A stretch of 64,000 nucleotides of DNA from Sphingomonas sp. Leaf242 (GTDB lineage Bacteria > Pseudomonadota > Alphaproteobacteria > Sphingomonadales > Sphingomonadaceae), in contig NZ_LMLW01000001.1 in assembly GCF_001422045.1 (NCBI RefSeq), positions 318,972-382,971 on the forward strand. Direction: 5' to 3'. This document shows, piece after piece, positions 1 to 8,884 of this stretch. A model generated the notes under the pieces. That model searched no databases. It saw nothing but the letters and a program-made list of their open reading frames with translations, and was not told the origin of the DNA. A program made the position numbers and the translations under genes. Each line of letters opens with the position of its first letter. Position 1 is the stretch's first letter.

Positions 1-320
1 CCCCAGTCGTAGAGAAGCTCGACCGGCTCGACGAACCGCGCGCCCAGCGGCGTCAGCGCATAATCCACCGCAGGCGGTACCGTCCCGTGCACGGTCCGCA
101 CGACCAGCCCGGCCGCCTCCATTTCGCGCAACGTCTGCGTCAGCATCTTCTTCGAGATTCCCGGGATCGATCGCAGCAACACGCCGGTCCGCGCCGGGCC
201 GTCATGCCGCACGTGCAGCGTATGCAGGATCATGCTCGTCCACTTGGTCGCGAACAGCTCGAGCGTCCGTCGCGGCGCGCAATCCTCGCGCCATTCCTCG
301 TCGGCCGTCCCCGCCTGCAT
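1..320 (-). CDS. HxlR-family transcriptional regulator (partial, 3' end outside window)
   Basis: The reverse strand reads from an ATG at 320 without a stop to the window edge, giving about 106 residues of a winged-helix protein. The order of motifs fits HxlR: an N-terminal Cys (near residue 14) with the CAPRRTLEL start, a KWTSMILHTL helix, the PGISKKMLTQTLREME recognition region, and a VDYALTPLG wing. HxlR proteins are small dimeric regulators that often respond to reactive electrophiles or redox state through the N-terminal Cys. It is transcribed away from the reductase gene that starts at 416, the usual arrangement for a regulator and its target, so it probably controls that gene. The C-terminal end is missing only because the window starts here. 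Confidence 0.85.
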   Translation of the reverse strand, partial: MQAGTADEEWREDCAPRRTLELFATKWTSMILHTLHVRHDGPARTGVLLRSIPGISKKMLTQTLREMEAAGLVVRTVHGTVPPAVDYALTPLGARFVEPVELLYDW

Positions 321-333
321 GTGGATACCTTCC

Positions 334-385
334 GGTGCCTATGTCCCCAAAGGGTGCCTTCTAGAAGCCCGTGCGTTCGGTGCCT
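334..385. promoter_or_regulatory. Three direct repeats in the divergent HxlR/reductase promoter
   Basis: The heptamer GGTGCCT occurs three times between the two divergent start codons, at 334-340, 353-359 and 379-385. Spacings are 19 and 26 bp. The position in a 95-bp divergent promoter next to an HxlR gene makes them candidate regulator-binding sites, but this is inference; HxlR sites are often palindromic. Confidence 0.25.
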
Positions 386-415
386 AGCTGGTAGCGAGCA
401 GATAAGGAGCTGAAG

Positions 416-1477
416 ATGGCCAAGACGGCATTGGTAGTAGGTACGAGCGGGATCGTCGGCAGCGCGACCGCCGCGGCATTGGTGAAATCGGGCTGGACCG
501 TCCACGGTCTCGCGCGGCGCCCGACCGAGCAGGACGGCGTCCAGCCCGTCGCGGCGGACCTCCAGGATCCCGCCAGCCTCGAAAAGGCACTCACCGGTCT
601 CAAGCCCGACGCAGTGTTCATCGCCACCTGGTCGCGCCAGGACAGCGAGGCGGAGAACATCCGCGTCAACGGCGGCATGGTCCGCAACCTGCTCGGCGCG
701 TTGTCGCCAGCCGGAAGCGTCGGCCATGTCGCGCTGGTGACGGGCCTCAAGCATTATCTCGGACCGTTCGAGGCGTACGGCAAGGGCGTCCTCCCCCAGA
801 CCCCGTTCCGCGAGGAGCAGGGCCGCCTCGACGTCGAGAACTTCTACTATGCGCAGGAAGACGCCGTGTTCGAGGCTGCCGAGCGCGAAGGTTTCGGCTG
901 GAGCGTCCACCGCCCGCACACGATCATCGGCAAGGCGGTCGGCAATGCGATGAACATGGGCACCACGCTCGCGGTCTATGCGACGCTATGTCGCGAGATC
1001 GGCCGTCCGTTCCGCTTCCCGGGCTCGGCCGCGCAGTGGAACGGCCTCACCGACATGACCAGCGCGACGATGCTCGCCGATCACCTGATCTGGGCGGCGA
1101 CCACGCCGGAAGCGCGCAATCAGGCGTTCAACGTCGTTAACGGCGACGTCTTCCGCTGGAGCTGGATGTGGGGCCGCATCGCCGAGTGGTTCGGCATCGA
1201 ACCGGCCCCGTTCGACGGCACTATCCTGACTCTTGACGAGCAGATGAAGGATGATGCCGGCATCTGGCGCGAGATCGCCGCGCGCGAAGGTCTGGCGGAA
1301 GCCGACCTGTCGCGACTCGCCTCGCCGTGGCACACCGACGCCGATCTCGGCCGCCCGATCGAGGTGGTGACGGACATGGGCAAGAGCCGCCGCTTGGGGT
1401 TCAAGGAATACCAGCCCACGGATGACGCGTTCTTCGACCTGTTCGCGGAACTGCGTGCGGACCGCTTGATCCCGTAA
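416..1477 (+). CDS. NAD(P)-dependent SDR oxidoreductase, PRISE-like
   Basis: This is a 353-residue atypical short-chain dehydrogenase/reductase. It opens with a Rossmann dinucleotide motif (GTSGIVG, residues about 9-15). It also has the LKHYLGPFE segment near residue 116 and a RPHTIIG segment near 167, a pattern typical of the progesterone-5-beta-reductase/iridoid-synthase-like (PRISE) group, which reduces activated C=C bonds of enones using NADPH. Its length is normal for the group. An AAGGAG Shine-Dalgarno sequence (401-406) sits 9 nt before the ATG. The substrate is not readable from the sequence. An HxlR regulator diverges upstream, which would fit control by a reactive enone-type compound. 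It could equally be annotated as NAD-dependent epimerase-like. Confidence 0.8.
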   Translation: MAKTALVVGTSGIVGSATAAALVKSGWTVHGLARRPTEQDGVQPVAADLQDPASLEKALTGLKPDAVFIATWSRQDSEAENIRVNGGMVRNLLGALSPAGSVGHVALVTGLKHYLGPFEAYGKGVLPQTPFREEQGRLDVENFYYAQEDAVFEAAEREGFGWSVHRPHTIIGKAVGNAMNMGTTLAVYATLCREIGRPFRFPGSAAQWNGLTDMTSATMLADHLIWAATTPEARNQAFNVVNGDVFRWSWMWGRIAEWFGIEPAPFDGTILTLDEQMKDDAGIWREIAAREGLAEADLSRLASPWHTDADLGRPIEVVTDMGKSRRLGFKEYQPTDDAFFDLFAELRADRLIP

Positions 1478-1495
1478 ATATCGCGTCTCTACGGC

Positions 1496-1591
1496 GTCAT
1501 TCCCGCGAAGGCGGGAACCCATACCGGCTGGCCGTGCGATCGTGCACGACCGTCGGAGGATATGGGTCCCCGCCTCCGCGGGGATGACGGA
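1496..1591. repeat. Extragenic inverted repeat, GTCATTCCCGCGAAGGCGGGA family
   Basis: Two arms face each other: GTCATTCCCGCGAAGGCGGG at about 1496 and a near reverse complement ending CCGCGGGGATGACGG at 1591. Each arm also contains its own small hairpin. The same motif recurs, whole or in part, at about 8763, 13757, 39288 and 39331, always between genes. It lies between the convergent ends of the reductase gene and the 1613-4000 gene, where it could also serve as a terminator. Confidence 0.7.
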
Positions 1592-1612
1592 AGGTGAGGG
1601 TGGGTTAAGGCG

Positions 1613-4000
1613 TTACGGTTTGACCGCCACCGTCGAGACCACCGCCGGATCATCCCGGAGCTTCAAATACAGCGCTCCGCCAACCGGCTTGGGTACGGTC
1701 AGCGAAGCCCCGGTAAACCCTTCCGGCACCCGCACCGCATCCGCGAACCCCGCATTCGCCGCCACCGAATCGATCAGGAACAGGTCGCTCCCGGCGAGCG
1801 TGCAGACGTCCTTGCACGTCACCCCAGCCAGCGCCGGCACCCGCACCAAACTCGTCAACGGCACCCAGTCGCCCGTAACGCCGTCCTGCACCAGTCGCCA
1901 CCGCAGCGGCCCATGCGCGGACACGCCGAGCGCCTTGCCCGGCTCGACCGACACCACCGCGATCCGCTCGTCCTGCACGGTCAGCCCGCGACCCGACGCA
2001 ACGCTCGTCGTCGGCCCACCGGCAACCGCGCCAATCTCGACGCTGTCCCCCGCCCCAAACCGCGTCGCCCCCTCCGCACGCAACGAGAACGTAAGCCGGG
2101 CGTCCTGCGCGATCGCCGTATCGCCGGCCAGTACGACGGGAAGCCCGGGGGAGGGGGGCGCCACCACGCTCTTGGCGATCAGCGTCGCCTTGGGTCGCGC
2201 CGCCGCGACGGTGAACTTCACCGACCGCTTCCGCCCGTCGGTCAGCGTCACGAGCGCAGTCTTCGCCTGCCCCGCCGCGAACGTCGGCGCTGTATCCGCG
2301 GTCAGCCCTAGCAGATCACCCTTGTCCGCACGGACCACCTCGCCCGGCTTGAACGCCACCCCGTCGACCGTCATCGACGCGACCAGATCGAGCCGCGTTC
2401 CCGCCAGCGTTCCCGCCGTATCGCCCGCATACAGCGTCAGGCCATCGATCCGTCCCGCCTCGGCCAGCGCAGTCAGCGCGATCTTCTGCGGCGCCTCGAT
2501 CCCGTATTGCTTGACCAGCAGCGTCAATTTCCCCGGTGCGGTCTTCGCGAGTGGCAGCGTCAGTCCGATCCGGTCGCCATTCGTCGTCCACGCCAGCGGC
2601 ACGTCGCCAGCCGTACTAGTCAGCGTCACCGCCTCGACGCAACTCGGCGTCGGCCCCGCCAGTGCGACCGGGTTGTCGCGCCCGACCACCAGATTCTCCG
2701 GATCGGTATCGACCATCGTCCACCCGCCCGCGCGCGGCACCTGCAAGCGGAACTGCGGTCCGTCGAACGGCGTGAATCCCCAACGCCCGTGCAGCTTGGC
2801 ATCGGTAACCGAGCTCAAGCCCGCGGTCCGCATGCCGACCTGATCGAGCACATAGCCGCCGCGCTCGGCATCGGCCTGCACCGGCAGCTCGACCACGCCA
2901 CCCTGCGGCGTCGTCACCCGCAAGCTCATGTCGTGCGCGAACTTGGTCGCATAGATCAGCGGCGCGCCCTCGACCGGCAGCACGAGGTCGGGCTTGGCCG
3001 CGCAGACCAGCCGATCGGCCTCCGCGCGCCGCAACGTCGGCGTCTGCGGCGTGCCCGTCTCGATCACCGGCATCGCCACCACCATCACCGATTTCGGGCT
3101 CGCGAACGACGGCGCCGCATTCAGCAACAACGCCATCCGATCGTCATGCAATCGCGCCAATGCCGGAATATAGCGGAACTGCGTCGACTGGAACGCGCCG
3201 AAGATCTTCGCCAGATCGCGCACCACGCCGATATACGGACTATAGTAGCCCAGCCCGCCCGCCGGTGTCGCGCTCAGTTGCAGCGCCAGATCGGTCGGTG
3301 CGCCCACCAGCGTATCCGCCAGCGTCGAGCTCTGGCCATCCGCCAGCACCAGCGAATCGCGGCTCTGCGTGAGGCAGGAGGCTTGCAGATCGGCGGCGAG
3401 ATCGAGGCATTCCGCCTTCAGCTTGATCGACAGGCTGCGCGACAGCAGCGGCGAGACCGCTTCGATCCGTTCCGGCCGCGTCCGCTCCAGCGCATGGATA
3501 CTATCGAGAAACGCATCGAGCCGCGCGCGATCGAGCGACGCCTGATCCAGATCCTGCACCGCGCGCACGAACGCCCCCGGCTGCTTGCGCACCGCCGCGA
3601 CGACGGTATCGAAGCCACCGCTGTCGGGCACAAGGAACACCACCAACTGCCGCGCCCCGTCCGGCACCTTCAAATTCAGCGCGGCCTTCTTCGTCTTCCA
3701 CGTCTCGGCCTTGAAAAACCACGACTTCGGCGGCGGCTCAGTCGCACCGCGCAAAAACCCCGCGACCAGCAGATAGCGCTCGGCATCGTCCTTCTTGCCG
3801 GTCGGCAGATCGGCCGCGATCGTGACCCGGTCGCCGGTCGCGAGCCGCGGCACCTGCGCGATCGGCAGGGTCGTCGTCCCGTGCGTCACGCCGACGCGCA
3901 AATTCGGCCCGGTAAGGTCGAACGGCGCAGGATCGGCGTTGGCTGCCGTCGGCGCGAGCGCCGCGGCCAGAGCACAGAGCGGAAGAAAGCGAAGCATCAT
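1613..4000 (-). CDS. Large exported protein of unknown function
   Basis: This is a 795-residue protein with a clear Sec signal peptide (MMLRFLPLCALAAALA, predicted cleavage after TAANA). I do not recognise a domain. The mature part is rich in beta-strand-like, Ala/Gly/Thr-rich stretches and has few Cys, as expected for a periplasmic or surface protein built of beta domains. I placed the start at the double ATG before the signal peptide. The frame stays open upstream to 4537, but that part overlaps the divergent amidohydrolase gene and looks like shadow. No strong Shine-Dalgarno is visible, so the start is uncertain by a few codons (an ATG at 4021 is the alternative). It is divergent from the amidohydrolase gene at 4143. 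Confidence 0.7.
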   Translation of the reverse strand: MMLRFLPLCALAAALAPTAANADPAPFDLTGPNLRVGVTHGTTTLPIAQVPRLATGDRVTIAADLPTGKKDDAERYLLVAGFLRGATEPPPKSWFFKAETWKTKKAALNLKVPDGARQLVVFLVPDSGGFDTVVAAVRKQPGAFVRAVQDLDQASLDRARLDAFLDSIHALERTRPERIEAVSPLLSRSLSIKLKAECLDLAADLQASCLTQSRDSLVLADGQSSTLADTLVGAPTDLALQLSATPAGGLGYYSPYIGVVRDLAKIFGAFQSTQFRYIPALARLHDDRMALLLNAAPSFASPKSVMVVAMPVIETGTPQTPTLRRAEADRLVCAAKPDLVLPVEGAPLIYATKFAHDMSLRVTTPQGGVVELPVQADAERGGYVLDQVGMRTAGLSSVTDAKLHGRWGFTPFDGPQFRLQVPRAGGWTMVDTDPENLVVGRDNPVALAGPTPSCVEAVTLTSTAGDVPLAWTTNGDRIGLTLPLAKTAPGKLTLLVKQYGIEAPQKIALTALAEAGRIDGLTLYAGDTAGTLAGTRLDLVASMTVDGVAFKPGEVVRADKGDLLGLTADTAPTFAAGQAKTALVTLTDGRKRSVKFTVAAARPKATLIAKSVVAPPSPGLPVVLAGDTAIAQDARLTFSLRAEGATRFGAGDSVEIGAVAGGPTTSVASGRGLTVQDERIAVVSVEPGKALGVSAHGPLRWRLVQDGVTGDWVPLTSLVRVPALAGVTCKDVCTLAGSDLFLIDSVAANAGFADAVRVPEGFTGASLTVPKPVGGALYLKLRDDPAVVSTVAVKP

Positions 4001-4142
4001 CGGGGTGAGTCTCGTCGTCATGGGCGCAGCGATGACCTGCGTCGGTGTCCAGATTAGGGCAAGCGCGGTGCGTCGATCGCCCCCTTGATCCAACCCGCGC
4101 GGTGCCGCACACGATGCGCTACTCGGGGAAGGGGACAACCAC

Positions 4143-5417
4143 ATGACGATCGCCAGGATTCTCGCCGCAGCCTTGCTCGCCGGCACCGCCACCACCGCGG
4201 ACGCAAAGACGGTCGTGGTCACCGCCGCGCACATGATCGACGTCCTCGCGGGCAAGCGCGTCGACAGCCCGCAGGTCACGATCGTCGATGGCCGCATCAC
4301 CGCGGTAGGGCGCAAGGGCGACGCGGTCCCCGCCGGCGCCGAACGCGTCGATCTGGGCGAGCGCACTTTGCTCCCCGGCCTGATCGACATGCACGTCCAC
4401 CTGACCAGCGACCCGACGCTCAGCGGGTATCGTACGCTGGAATTCACCGACAATTTTTGGACCGTCGTCGGCGTCGCCAATGCGCGCAAGACGCTCGACG
4501 CGGGCTTCACCACCGTCCGCAACGTCGGCTCGGCCAATTACGACGACGTCGCGCTCAAGCAGGGCATCGAGCGCGGTTACGTCCCCGGCCCGCGCATCGT
4601 CCCCGCCACCTACGCGCTCGGCGCGACCGGCGGCCACTGCGACGCGACCGAATTCCCGCCCTCGATCCAGGTCCCGCATCCGCAGATCGCCAACACCCCC
4701 GACGAGTTCCGCGGCGCCGTACGGACGATCCGCAAATACGGCGCCGAAGTGGTCAAGGTCTGCATGACCGGCGGCGTCCTCTCGAAAACCGACAGCGTCG
4801 GCGCACAGCAGATCAGCCTCCCCGAGATCAAGGCGATCGTCGAGGAGGCGCACATGCTCGGCATGAAGGTCGCAGTCCACGCCCACGGCACCGAAGGCAT
4901 CAACGACGCACTCCGCGCCGGCGTCGATACGATCGAGCACGCCAGCCTCGCCGACGCCGAATCGTTCAAGCTCGCCAAGGCCAGCGGCGCGTGGTTCGAC
5001 ATGGATATCTACGACGACGACTATATCCTCGCCGAGGGCGCCAAGAACGGCGTCTTCGCCGAAAGCCTCGAAAAGGAACGCGCGATCGGCCTCAAGCAGC
5101 GCCAGACCTTCCGCGCGGCGCATGCCGCCGGGGTGAAGATGCTGTTCGGCACCGACGGCGGCGTCTACCCCAACGGCAACAACGCGCTCCAGTTCGCCAA
5201 GATGGTCGAATGGGGCATGACGCCGCTGGAGGCGATCCAGGCCGCCACCTCCAGTGCCGCGACCGCGCTCGGACGCGCCGCCGATGTCGGCGCGATCCAG
5301 CCCGGCCGCTTCGGCGACCTGATCGCGGTCGAAGGCGACCCGCTAGCCGACGTCCGCCAGTTGGAGCACCCCGCATTCGTCATGAAGGGCGGCGCGGTCG
5401 TCGTCGCACCAAAGTAA
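4143..5417 (+). CDS. Secreted amidohydrolase-family metal-dependent hydrolase
   Basis: The 424-residue protein starts with a short signal peptide (cleavage after TTADA). Metal ligands of the amidohydrolase superfamily are all visible: MHVHL (His 84 and 86), a Lys in the VVKVCMTGG segment that would be the carboxylated bridging Lys, AVHAHG, IEHAS, and the catalytic Asp in FGTDGG. This pattern matches imidazolonepropionase-like amidohydrolases, many of which are exported Xaa-Pro or other dipeptidases in sphingomonads. An AAGGGG motif precedes the ATG. The exact substrate cannot be read. It stands alone between a divergent exported protein and a repeat element. Confidence 0.85.
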   Translation: MTIARILAAALLAGTATTADAKTVVVTAAHMIDVLAGKRVDSPQVTIVDGRITAVGRKGDAVPAGAERVDLGERTLLPGLIDMHVHLTSDPTLSGYRTLEFTDNFWTVVGVANARKTLDAGFTTVRNVGSANYDDVALKQGIERGYVPGPRIVPATYALGATGGHCDATEFPPSIQVPHPQIANTPDEFRGAVRTIRKYGAEVVKVCMTGGVLSKTDSVGAQQISLPEIKAIVEEAHMLGMKVAVHAHGTEGINDALRAGVDTIEHASLADAESFKLAKASGAWFDMDIYDDDYILAEGAKNGVFAESLEKERAIGLKQRQTFRAAHAAGVKMLFGTDGGVYPNGNNALQFAKMVEWGMTPLEAIQAATSSAATALGRAADVGAIQPGRFGDLIAVEGDPLADVRQLEHPAFVMKGGAVVVAPK

Positions 5418-5430
5418 GGCGAGCCATCTC

Positions 5431-5548
5431 GATTCTCCCCGCCAAGGGGAGGTGGCTGGCGCTTGCCAGACGAAGGGGGAGGAAGGGCAAACCGCTGTTC
5501 CGTGTCTTCCCCCTCCGTCACCTTCGGCGCGCCCCTGGCGGGCGAGAT
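5431..5548. repeat. Dispersed ~120-bp inverted-repeat element, copy i
   Basis: This is one of three near-identical intergenic elements (others at 20014-20139 and 41751-41870). Each begins with a CTCCCC(C)GCC..GGGGAGG hairpin followed by GTGGCTGGCG(C/T)TTGCC, has a G-rich then C-rich middle, and ends with the complementary CC(A/T)CCTCCCC..GGCGGG. The whole element could fold into one long hairpin. It has no coding capacity and looks like a miniature non-autonomous repeat of the REP/MITE type. Confidence 0.75.
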
Positions 5549-5695
5549 TGCGGTCAACCAGCGCCCGATCGCTCATACGTCACCAACGCTTCGCCGCTAC
5601 CTGGAAGCAACTCGTCGCATGACGGCTTGCCGTCGCAGCAGGTTCAGCCTCCCCCGAGCACAACGCCGCGAGACCGCGCGCAGGGGATTTCGACG

Positions 5696-7078
5696 ATGAC
5701 GACCGACCGCGGGGCGCTGGCCGCCCTGCTCGCCACCATGACAGTCTTTGGGGCCGTCCTGGGTACTGCCGCGACATCGGCAGTCGCGCAGACCGAGCCA
5801 GCCGCACCAGTACGCGGCCTGGAGCGCCTCCAGACGCCCGGTACGCAGCCGACCCCGGACACGAGCTCGATACCGGTTCCCGCCGCACCGACGATCGTCC
5901 TGCCGAGCACATCGCCGACCCCATCGCCGAAGAGTGCGCCGGTCCCGCGCAACGCGCCGACGCCACGCGCGACGACCACCACCGCCTCCGACCGTGCGGC
6001 GAGGGATCGCCCGGCTACCAATCCAGCAGCGACCGATCGAACGACTGGCCAACGCGCGGCCAACCGCAGCACTTCGGAAACGGCGACTCAACCGCGGACG
6101 TCGGAGCCCGACCAAACGCGGACGTCGACGCCTGCCGAACCGCCCGTCACGGCGCCGCCGCAAGAGCCCGTGCCGGCTCCCCAGTCTTCGCCGAGCGCGA
6201 CCGCTCCCTCCGAAGCTGCGCCGCAACCCGCCGCACCGACCCCGAGGCCCGAATCCACGCTCTCCGCGCCGGAAACGGGCAGGTCGATGCCGCTGTGGCT
6301 GTCGCTGACGGCGATCGTCGTGGTTCTCGGTGCGCTATGGGCACTCCGCCGCAAACCGCGCGGCAGTCGATTCGACCGGATCGAACCCGAAGCCTATGTC
6401 GAGCCTACCCCCGAGCCTGCCGCCCCGACTCCCCCGGCTCCCGCTGAGCCGGCGATATCGTCGACGCCCGCTTCGCCTGTCGTCACCCCGGGCGCCGTAG
6501 CCGGTGCGGCCATACCCGCGAGCGCACCCAAATTCCTCGAGCCGAGGGCGAAGGCCGCGCCCACGCCGCCCGCTGCCGCACGCGCACGACTGACATGCGA
6601 ACTCCGCCCCCTGCGCGCGGGCCTCAATATGCTCAGCGCCACCGTCGAGTGCGAACTCATCATCACCAACACGGGGACGGCATCGGCCGAGGCGATCCGG
6701 ACCGGCGTCGCGCTGCTCACCGCGCATGCCGATCAGGATATGGACCTTGCGCAGTTCAACGCCGCGCCCGTCGTCCGTCCCGCCGCGCCGCCCTTCACCT
6801 TGGCCGCAGGCGAAACGCGCACCATCCGCACCGTCGCCGCGATTGCGCGCGAGGCGATCCGCACGATGACGGCCGCCAACCGCCCGATGTTCGTGCCCGT
6901 TCTCGCCACGAATATTCTCTACGCAACGGCCGGCGACGACGCGCAGACCGCTCGCGCGTGGGTGGTCGGTATCGAGCGTACCGACTCCGCCAAGCTCGCT
7001 CCGTTCTGGCTAGACGGCCCGGCGAAGATGTTCACCACCGTCGCGGCAAGACCTCACGCGGCGACGTTCGAGCGCTGA
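5696..7078 (+). CDS. Pro/Thr-rich single-pass membrane protein of unknown function
   Basis: This is a 460-residue protein in three parts. Residues 1-33 form a signal peptide or anchor ending near SAVAQ. Residues 34-200 are a low-complexity Pro/Thr/Ala/Ser-rich stretch that must be unstructured. A strong membrane segment (LWLSLTAIVVVLGALWAL, about 201-218) is followed by basic RRKPRGSR. A second disordered linker leads into a folded C-terminal domain of about 150 residues (from TCELRPLRAGL) that looks like an immunoglobulin-like beta domain. The positive-inside rule puts that domain in the cytoplasm. I do not recognise a family. The frame extends far upstream, but that part is antisense-like shadow of the amidohydrolase gene; the ATG at 5696 starts the hydrophobic segment. 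Confidence 0.65.
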   Translation: MTTDRGALAALLATMTVFGAVLGTAATSAVAQTEPAAPVRGLERLQTPGTQPTPDTSSIPVPAAPTIVLPSTSPTPSPKSAPVPRNAPTPRATTTTASDRAARDRPATNPAATDRTTGQRAANRSTSETATQPRTSEPDQTRTSTPAEPPVTAPPQEPVPAPQSSPSATAPSEAAPQPAAPTPRPESTLSAPETGRSMPLWLSLTAIVVVLGALWALRRKPRGSRFDRIEPEAYVEPTPEPAAPTPPAPAEPAISSTPASPVVTPGAVAGAAIPASAPKFLEPRAKAAPTPPAAARARLTCELRPLRAGLNMLSATVECELIITNTGTASAEAIRTGVALLTAHADQDMDLAQFNAAPVVRPAAPPFTLAAGETRTIRTVAAIAREAIRTMTAANRPMFVPVLATNILYATAGDDAQTARAWVVGIERTDSAKLAPFWLDGPAKMFTTVAARPHAATFER

Positions 7079-7131
7079 CCTCTAGGCTGTAGCCTGCGAT
7101 CGATCCGAAGATTTCCGCTCCTGTCATTTGA

Positions 7132-7170
7132 CGTTTATCGATAAACGATACATATTGTTTATCGATAAAC
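7132..7170. promoter_or_regulatory. Twin perfect palindromes, candidate operator of the XRE/DUF2975 operon
   Basis: Two perfect palindromes share the core GTTTATCGATAAAC: 7132-7147 (16 bp) and 7157-7170 (14 bp). Their centres are 24 bp apart, a little over two helical turns. The second ends directly against the GGAGG ribosome site (7171-7175) of the DUF2975 gene. The operon encodes its own Cro/C1-type HTH protein, so autoregulation through these sites is the simplest reading. The AT-rich core stands out in this GC-rich region. Confidence 0.6.
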
Positions 7171-7180
7171 GGAGGGCGTC

Positions 7181-7696
7181 ATGCGGGATCGGTTTTTGGG
7201 TATCGCGAACGGCGTGCTGCGGTTTGCCAACGGAGTGAACTGGACGTCCGCGATCGGTTTCGCCGTTGCGATCGTCTTGTCGTTCGTTTTCGCCGACGCA
7301 CTGACCGCGCAGATAGCGGTTAAATATCACGGCCGACACGTCCCGGAGACGGTGGCGATCATGCGGTTGCTCGGCGTTATCTCGATCGCGGCGGCCGTCG
7401 CCGTGCACCAGCTGTTCACTCGTCTGATCGCGATCGTCGAAAGCGTGCGCGTCGGTGACCCATTCGTCGCGATCAATGCAGACCGGCTCCAGCGGATCGG
7501 CTGGGCGCTGCTCGTACTGCAGTCGCTCGACCTCGTCCTCGGGGCGACCGCGCTCTATTTCAACCGGATCAACGTCGATTTCGTCACCTGGACTCCTTCT
7601 TTTACCGGATGGATCGCGGTCGTCATGCTGTTCGTGCTCGCCCGCGTGTTCCGCGTGGGGGCGGGCATGCGCGACGATCTGGCGATGACCGTCTGA
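7181..7696 (+). CDS. DUF2975 family membrane protein
   Basis: This 171-residue protein has four predicted membrane helices (about residues 22-42, 63-85, 105-125 and 140-158). The RVGDPFVAINADRLQRIGWALL signature between helices 2 and 3 is typical of DUF2975. In many bacteria such proteins are paired with a small Cro/C1-type regulator, exactly as here, where the next gene starts inside this stop codon. The function of the family is not established; a membrane sensor or partner of the regulator is a reasonable guess. A clean GGAGG lies 5 nt before the ATG, immediately after the second palindrome. Confidence 0.8.
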   Translation: MRDRFLGIANGVLRFANGVNWTSAIGFAVAIVLSFVFADALTAQIAVKYHGRHVPETVAIMRLLGVISIAAAVAVHQLFTRLIAIVESVRVGDPFVAINADRLQRIGWALLVLQSLDLVLGATALYFNRINVDFVTWTPSFTGWIAVVMLFVLARVFRVGAGMRDDLAMTV

Positions 7697-7914
7697 TGCC
7701 CGTCATCGTCACGCTCGACGGCATGCTCGCGGCGCGTGGGCTGACGCTGACTGAGTTGTCGCAGGCGGTCGACATCACGATGGCGAACCTGTCCATCCTG
7801 AAGACCGGCAAGGCCAAGGCGATCCGCTTCTCGACGCTGGAGGCGATCTGCACCGCGCTCGACTGCCAGCCGGGCGACATCCTGAGTTTCACGGCAGAGG
7901 GGGAAACGGCATGA
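7696..7914 (+). CDS. Small Cro/C1-type (XRE, YozG-like) HTH transcriptional regulator
   Basis: This 72-residue protein is essentially a single helix-turn-helix domain. The pattern runs LAARGLTLTELSQAVDI, then TMANLSILKTGKAKAI (recognition helix), then LEAICTALDCQPGDIL, the standard ending of this class. Its ATG overlaps the TGA of the DUF2975 gene (TGATG), and its own stop overlaps the next ATG by 4 nt. All three genes are therefore translationally coupled. It is the likely binder of the twin TTTATCGATAAA palindromes upstream of the operon. A longer reading from 7609 is possible but would overlap the DUF2975 coding sequence heavily. Confidence 0.85.
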   Translation: MPVIVTLDGMLAARGLTLTELSQAVDITMANLSILKTGKAKAIRFSTLEAICTALDCQPGDILSFTAEGETA

Positions 7915-8753
7915 GCGATCGTAGCGAAAGACTCGGGATCGGCGGGCGCATCGTCGGCGCGATCCTCGGCATGGGGCGTGCCGTCGTGGAGACGTATCGG
8001 CTCGGCGGACGCGCCGTGAGGGCGGCACCGCTGGTCCTGGCGATCGCGGTGGTGCCGGAGTTTCTGCAACATATCGCGGAAATCCACCTCGGCATGTTCG
8101 TATCGGTCGAGCAGTTTCGTGCGCTCGCCAACGATCCGCTACGCTGGGGCTTCGGCTACGTGAAGATCGCGGGGTTCGTCATCGGCATTCTCGCGGTCGC
8201 GCGGTTCTGGTCGATACGGTCGGTTCGTCGGACGTTGCTGGTTCCGCCGATGACCTTCGTCCGGGTGGTCGTCGGATTGGTCGTGGGGCTGGCGGTCGCA
8301 TCGCCGTTCATGTGGCTGGACAAGCAAGATCTGCCACCGGCGATCGCCGTTCCGCTTCAGATCGTTTCGGGGATCATTCAGGGTGGCTTCCTGATCTACA
8401 TCGTCGGCGCGTTGATCGAGGACGCATCGGTGACGCCGAAGCGGGCGATGACGTCCCTCCTGCCCGCCGGGATCGTCCTTAGCGTCTTGGCGGCCGTCGC
8501 GTTCGGCCCGGCGCAGGCGCTGCATATGGCCAATCACAAGCTCGCCTTGGGCCAGCCATTGCCGATCGTGTGGGCGCTGATGGTGTTCGATGCGCTGTGG
8601 GTCGGGCTGTTCGCAGCGCTGGTGGGCTCGGCCTTGTTTGTTGGCGTGAGGACCGGGCTGACGTGGCGGGGGTGGACTGTGCACCCGCGCGATCTTTATG
8701 CGACCGATAAGAGTGCGGACGACGCGCTGCTGTATGAGGCTCGGACCGCCTGA
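7911..8753 (+). CDS. Polytopic membrane protein of unknown function
   Basis: This is a 280-residue protein with about five to six hydrophobic helices (around residues 40-55, 80-100, 115-135, 145-165, 180-200 and 215-240) and a short cytoplasmic C-terminus. I do not recognise a family. It is the last gene of the DUF2975/HTH operon; the ATGA overlap with the regulator shows coupling. A role together with the DUF2975 membrane protein is inferred only from that operon structure. A half copy of the GCGAAGGC repeat (about 8763-8786) follows the stop. Confidence 0.65.
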   Translation: MSDRSERLGIGGRIVGAILGMGRAVVETYRLGGRAVRAAPLVLAIAVVPEFLQHIAEIHLGMFVSVEQFRALANDPLRWGFGYVKIAGFVIGILAVARFWSIRSVRRTLLVPPMTFVRVVVGLVVGLAVASPFMWLDKQDLPPAIAVPLQIVSGIIQGGFLIYIVGALIEDASVTPKRAMTSLLPAGIVLSVLAAVAFGPAQALHMANHKLALGQPLPIVWALMVFDALWVGLFAALVGSALFVGVRTGLTWRGWTVHPRDLYATDKSADDALLYEARTA

Positions 8754-8884
8754 TCCGAACGCGCCACCCCGGCGAAGGCCGGGGCCCAGTTGGAAAGGCT
8801 GATGTAACGGTGAGGTACGCTCCGTCAGCGTGTATTCCGCTGTGACTACCATGTACTGCGGACCACGACGGTATCGGCACAACG

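Noticed and set aside
2507..4057. A 516-residue plus-strand open frame opposite the exported protein
   Set aside because: Arg/His/Gln-rich shadow translation; the minus strand carries a signal peptide and normal composition.
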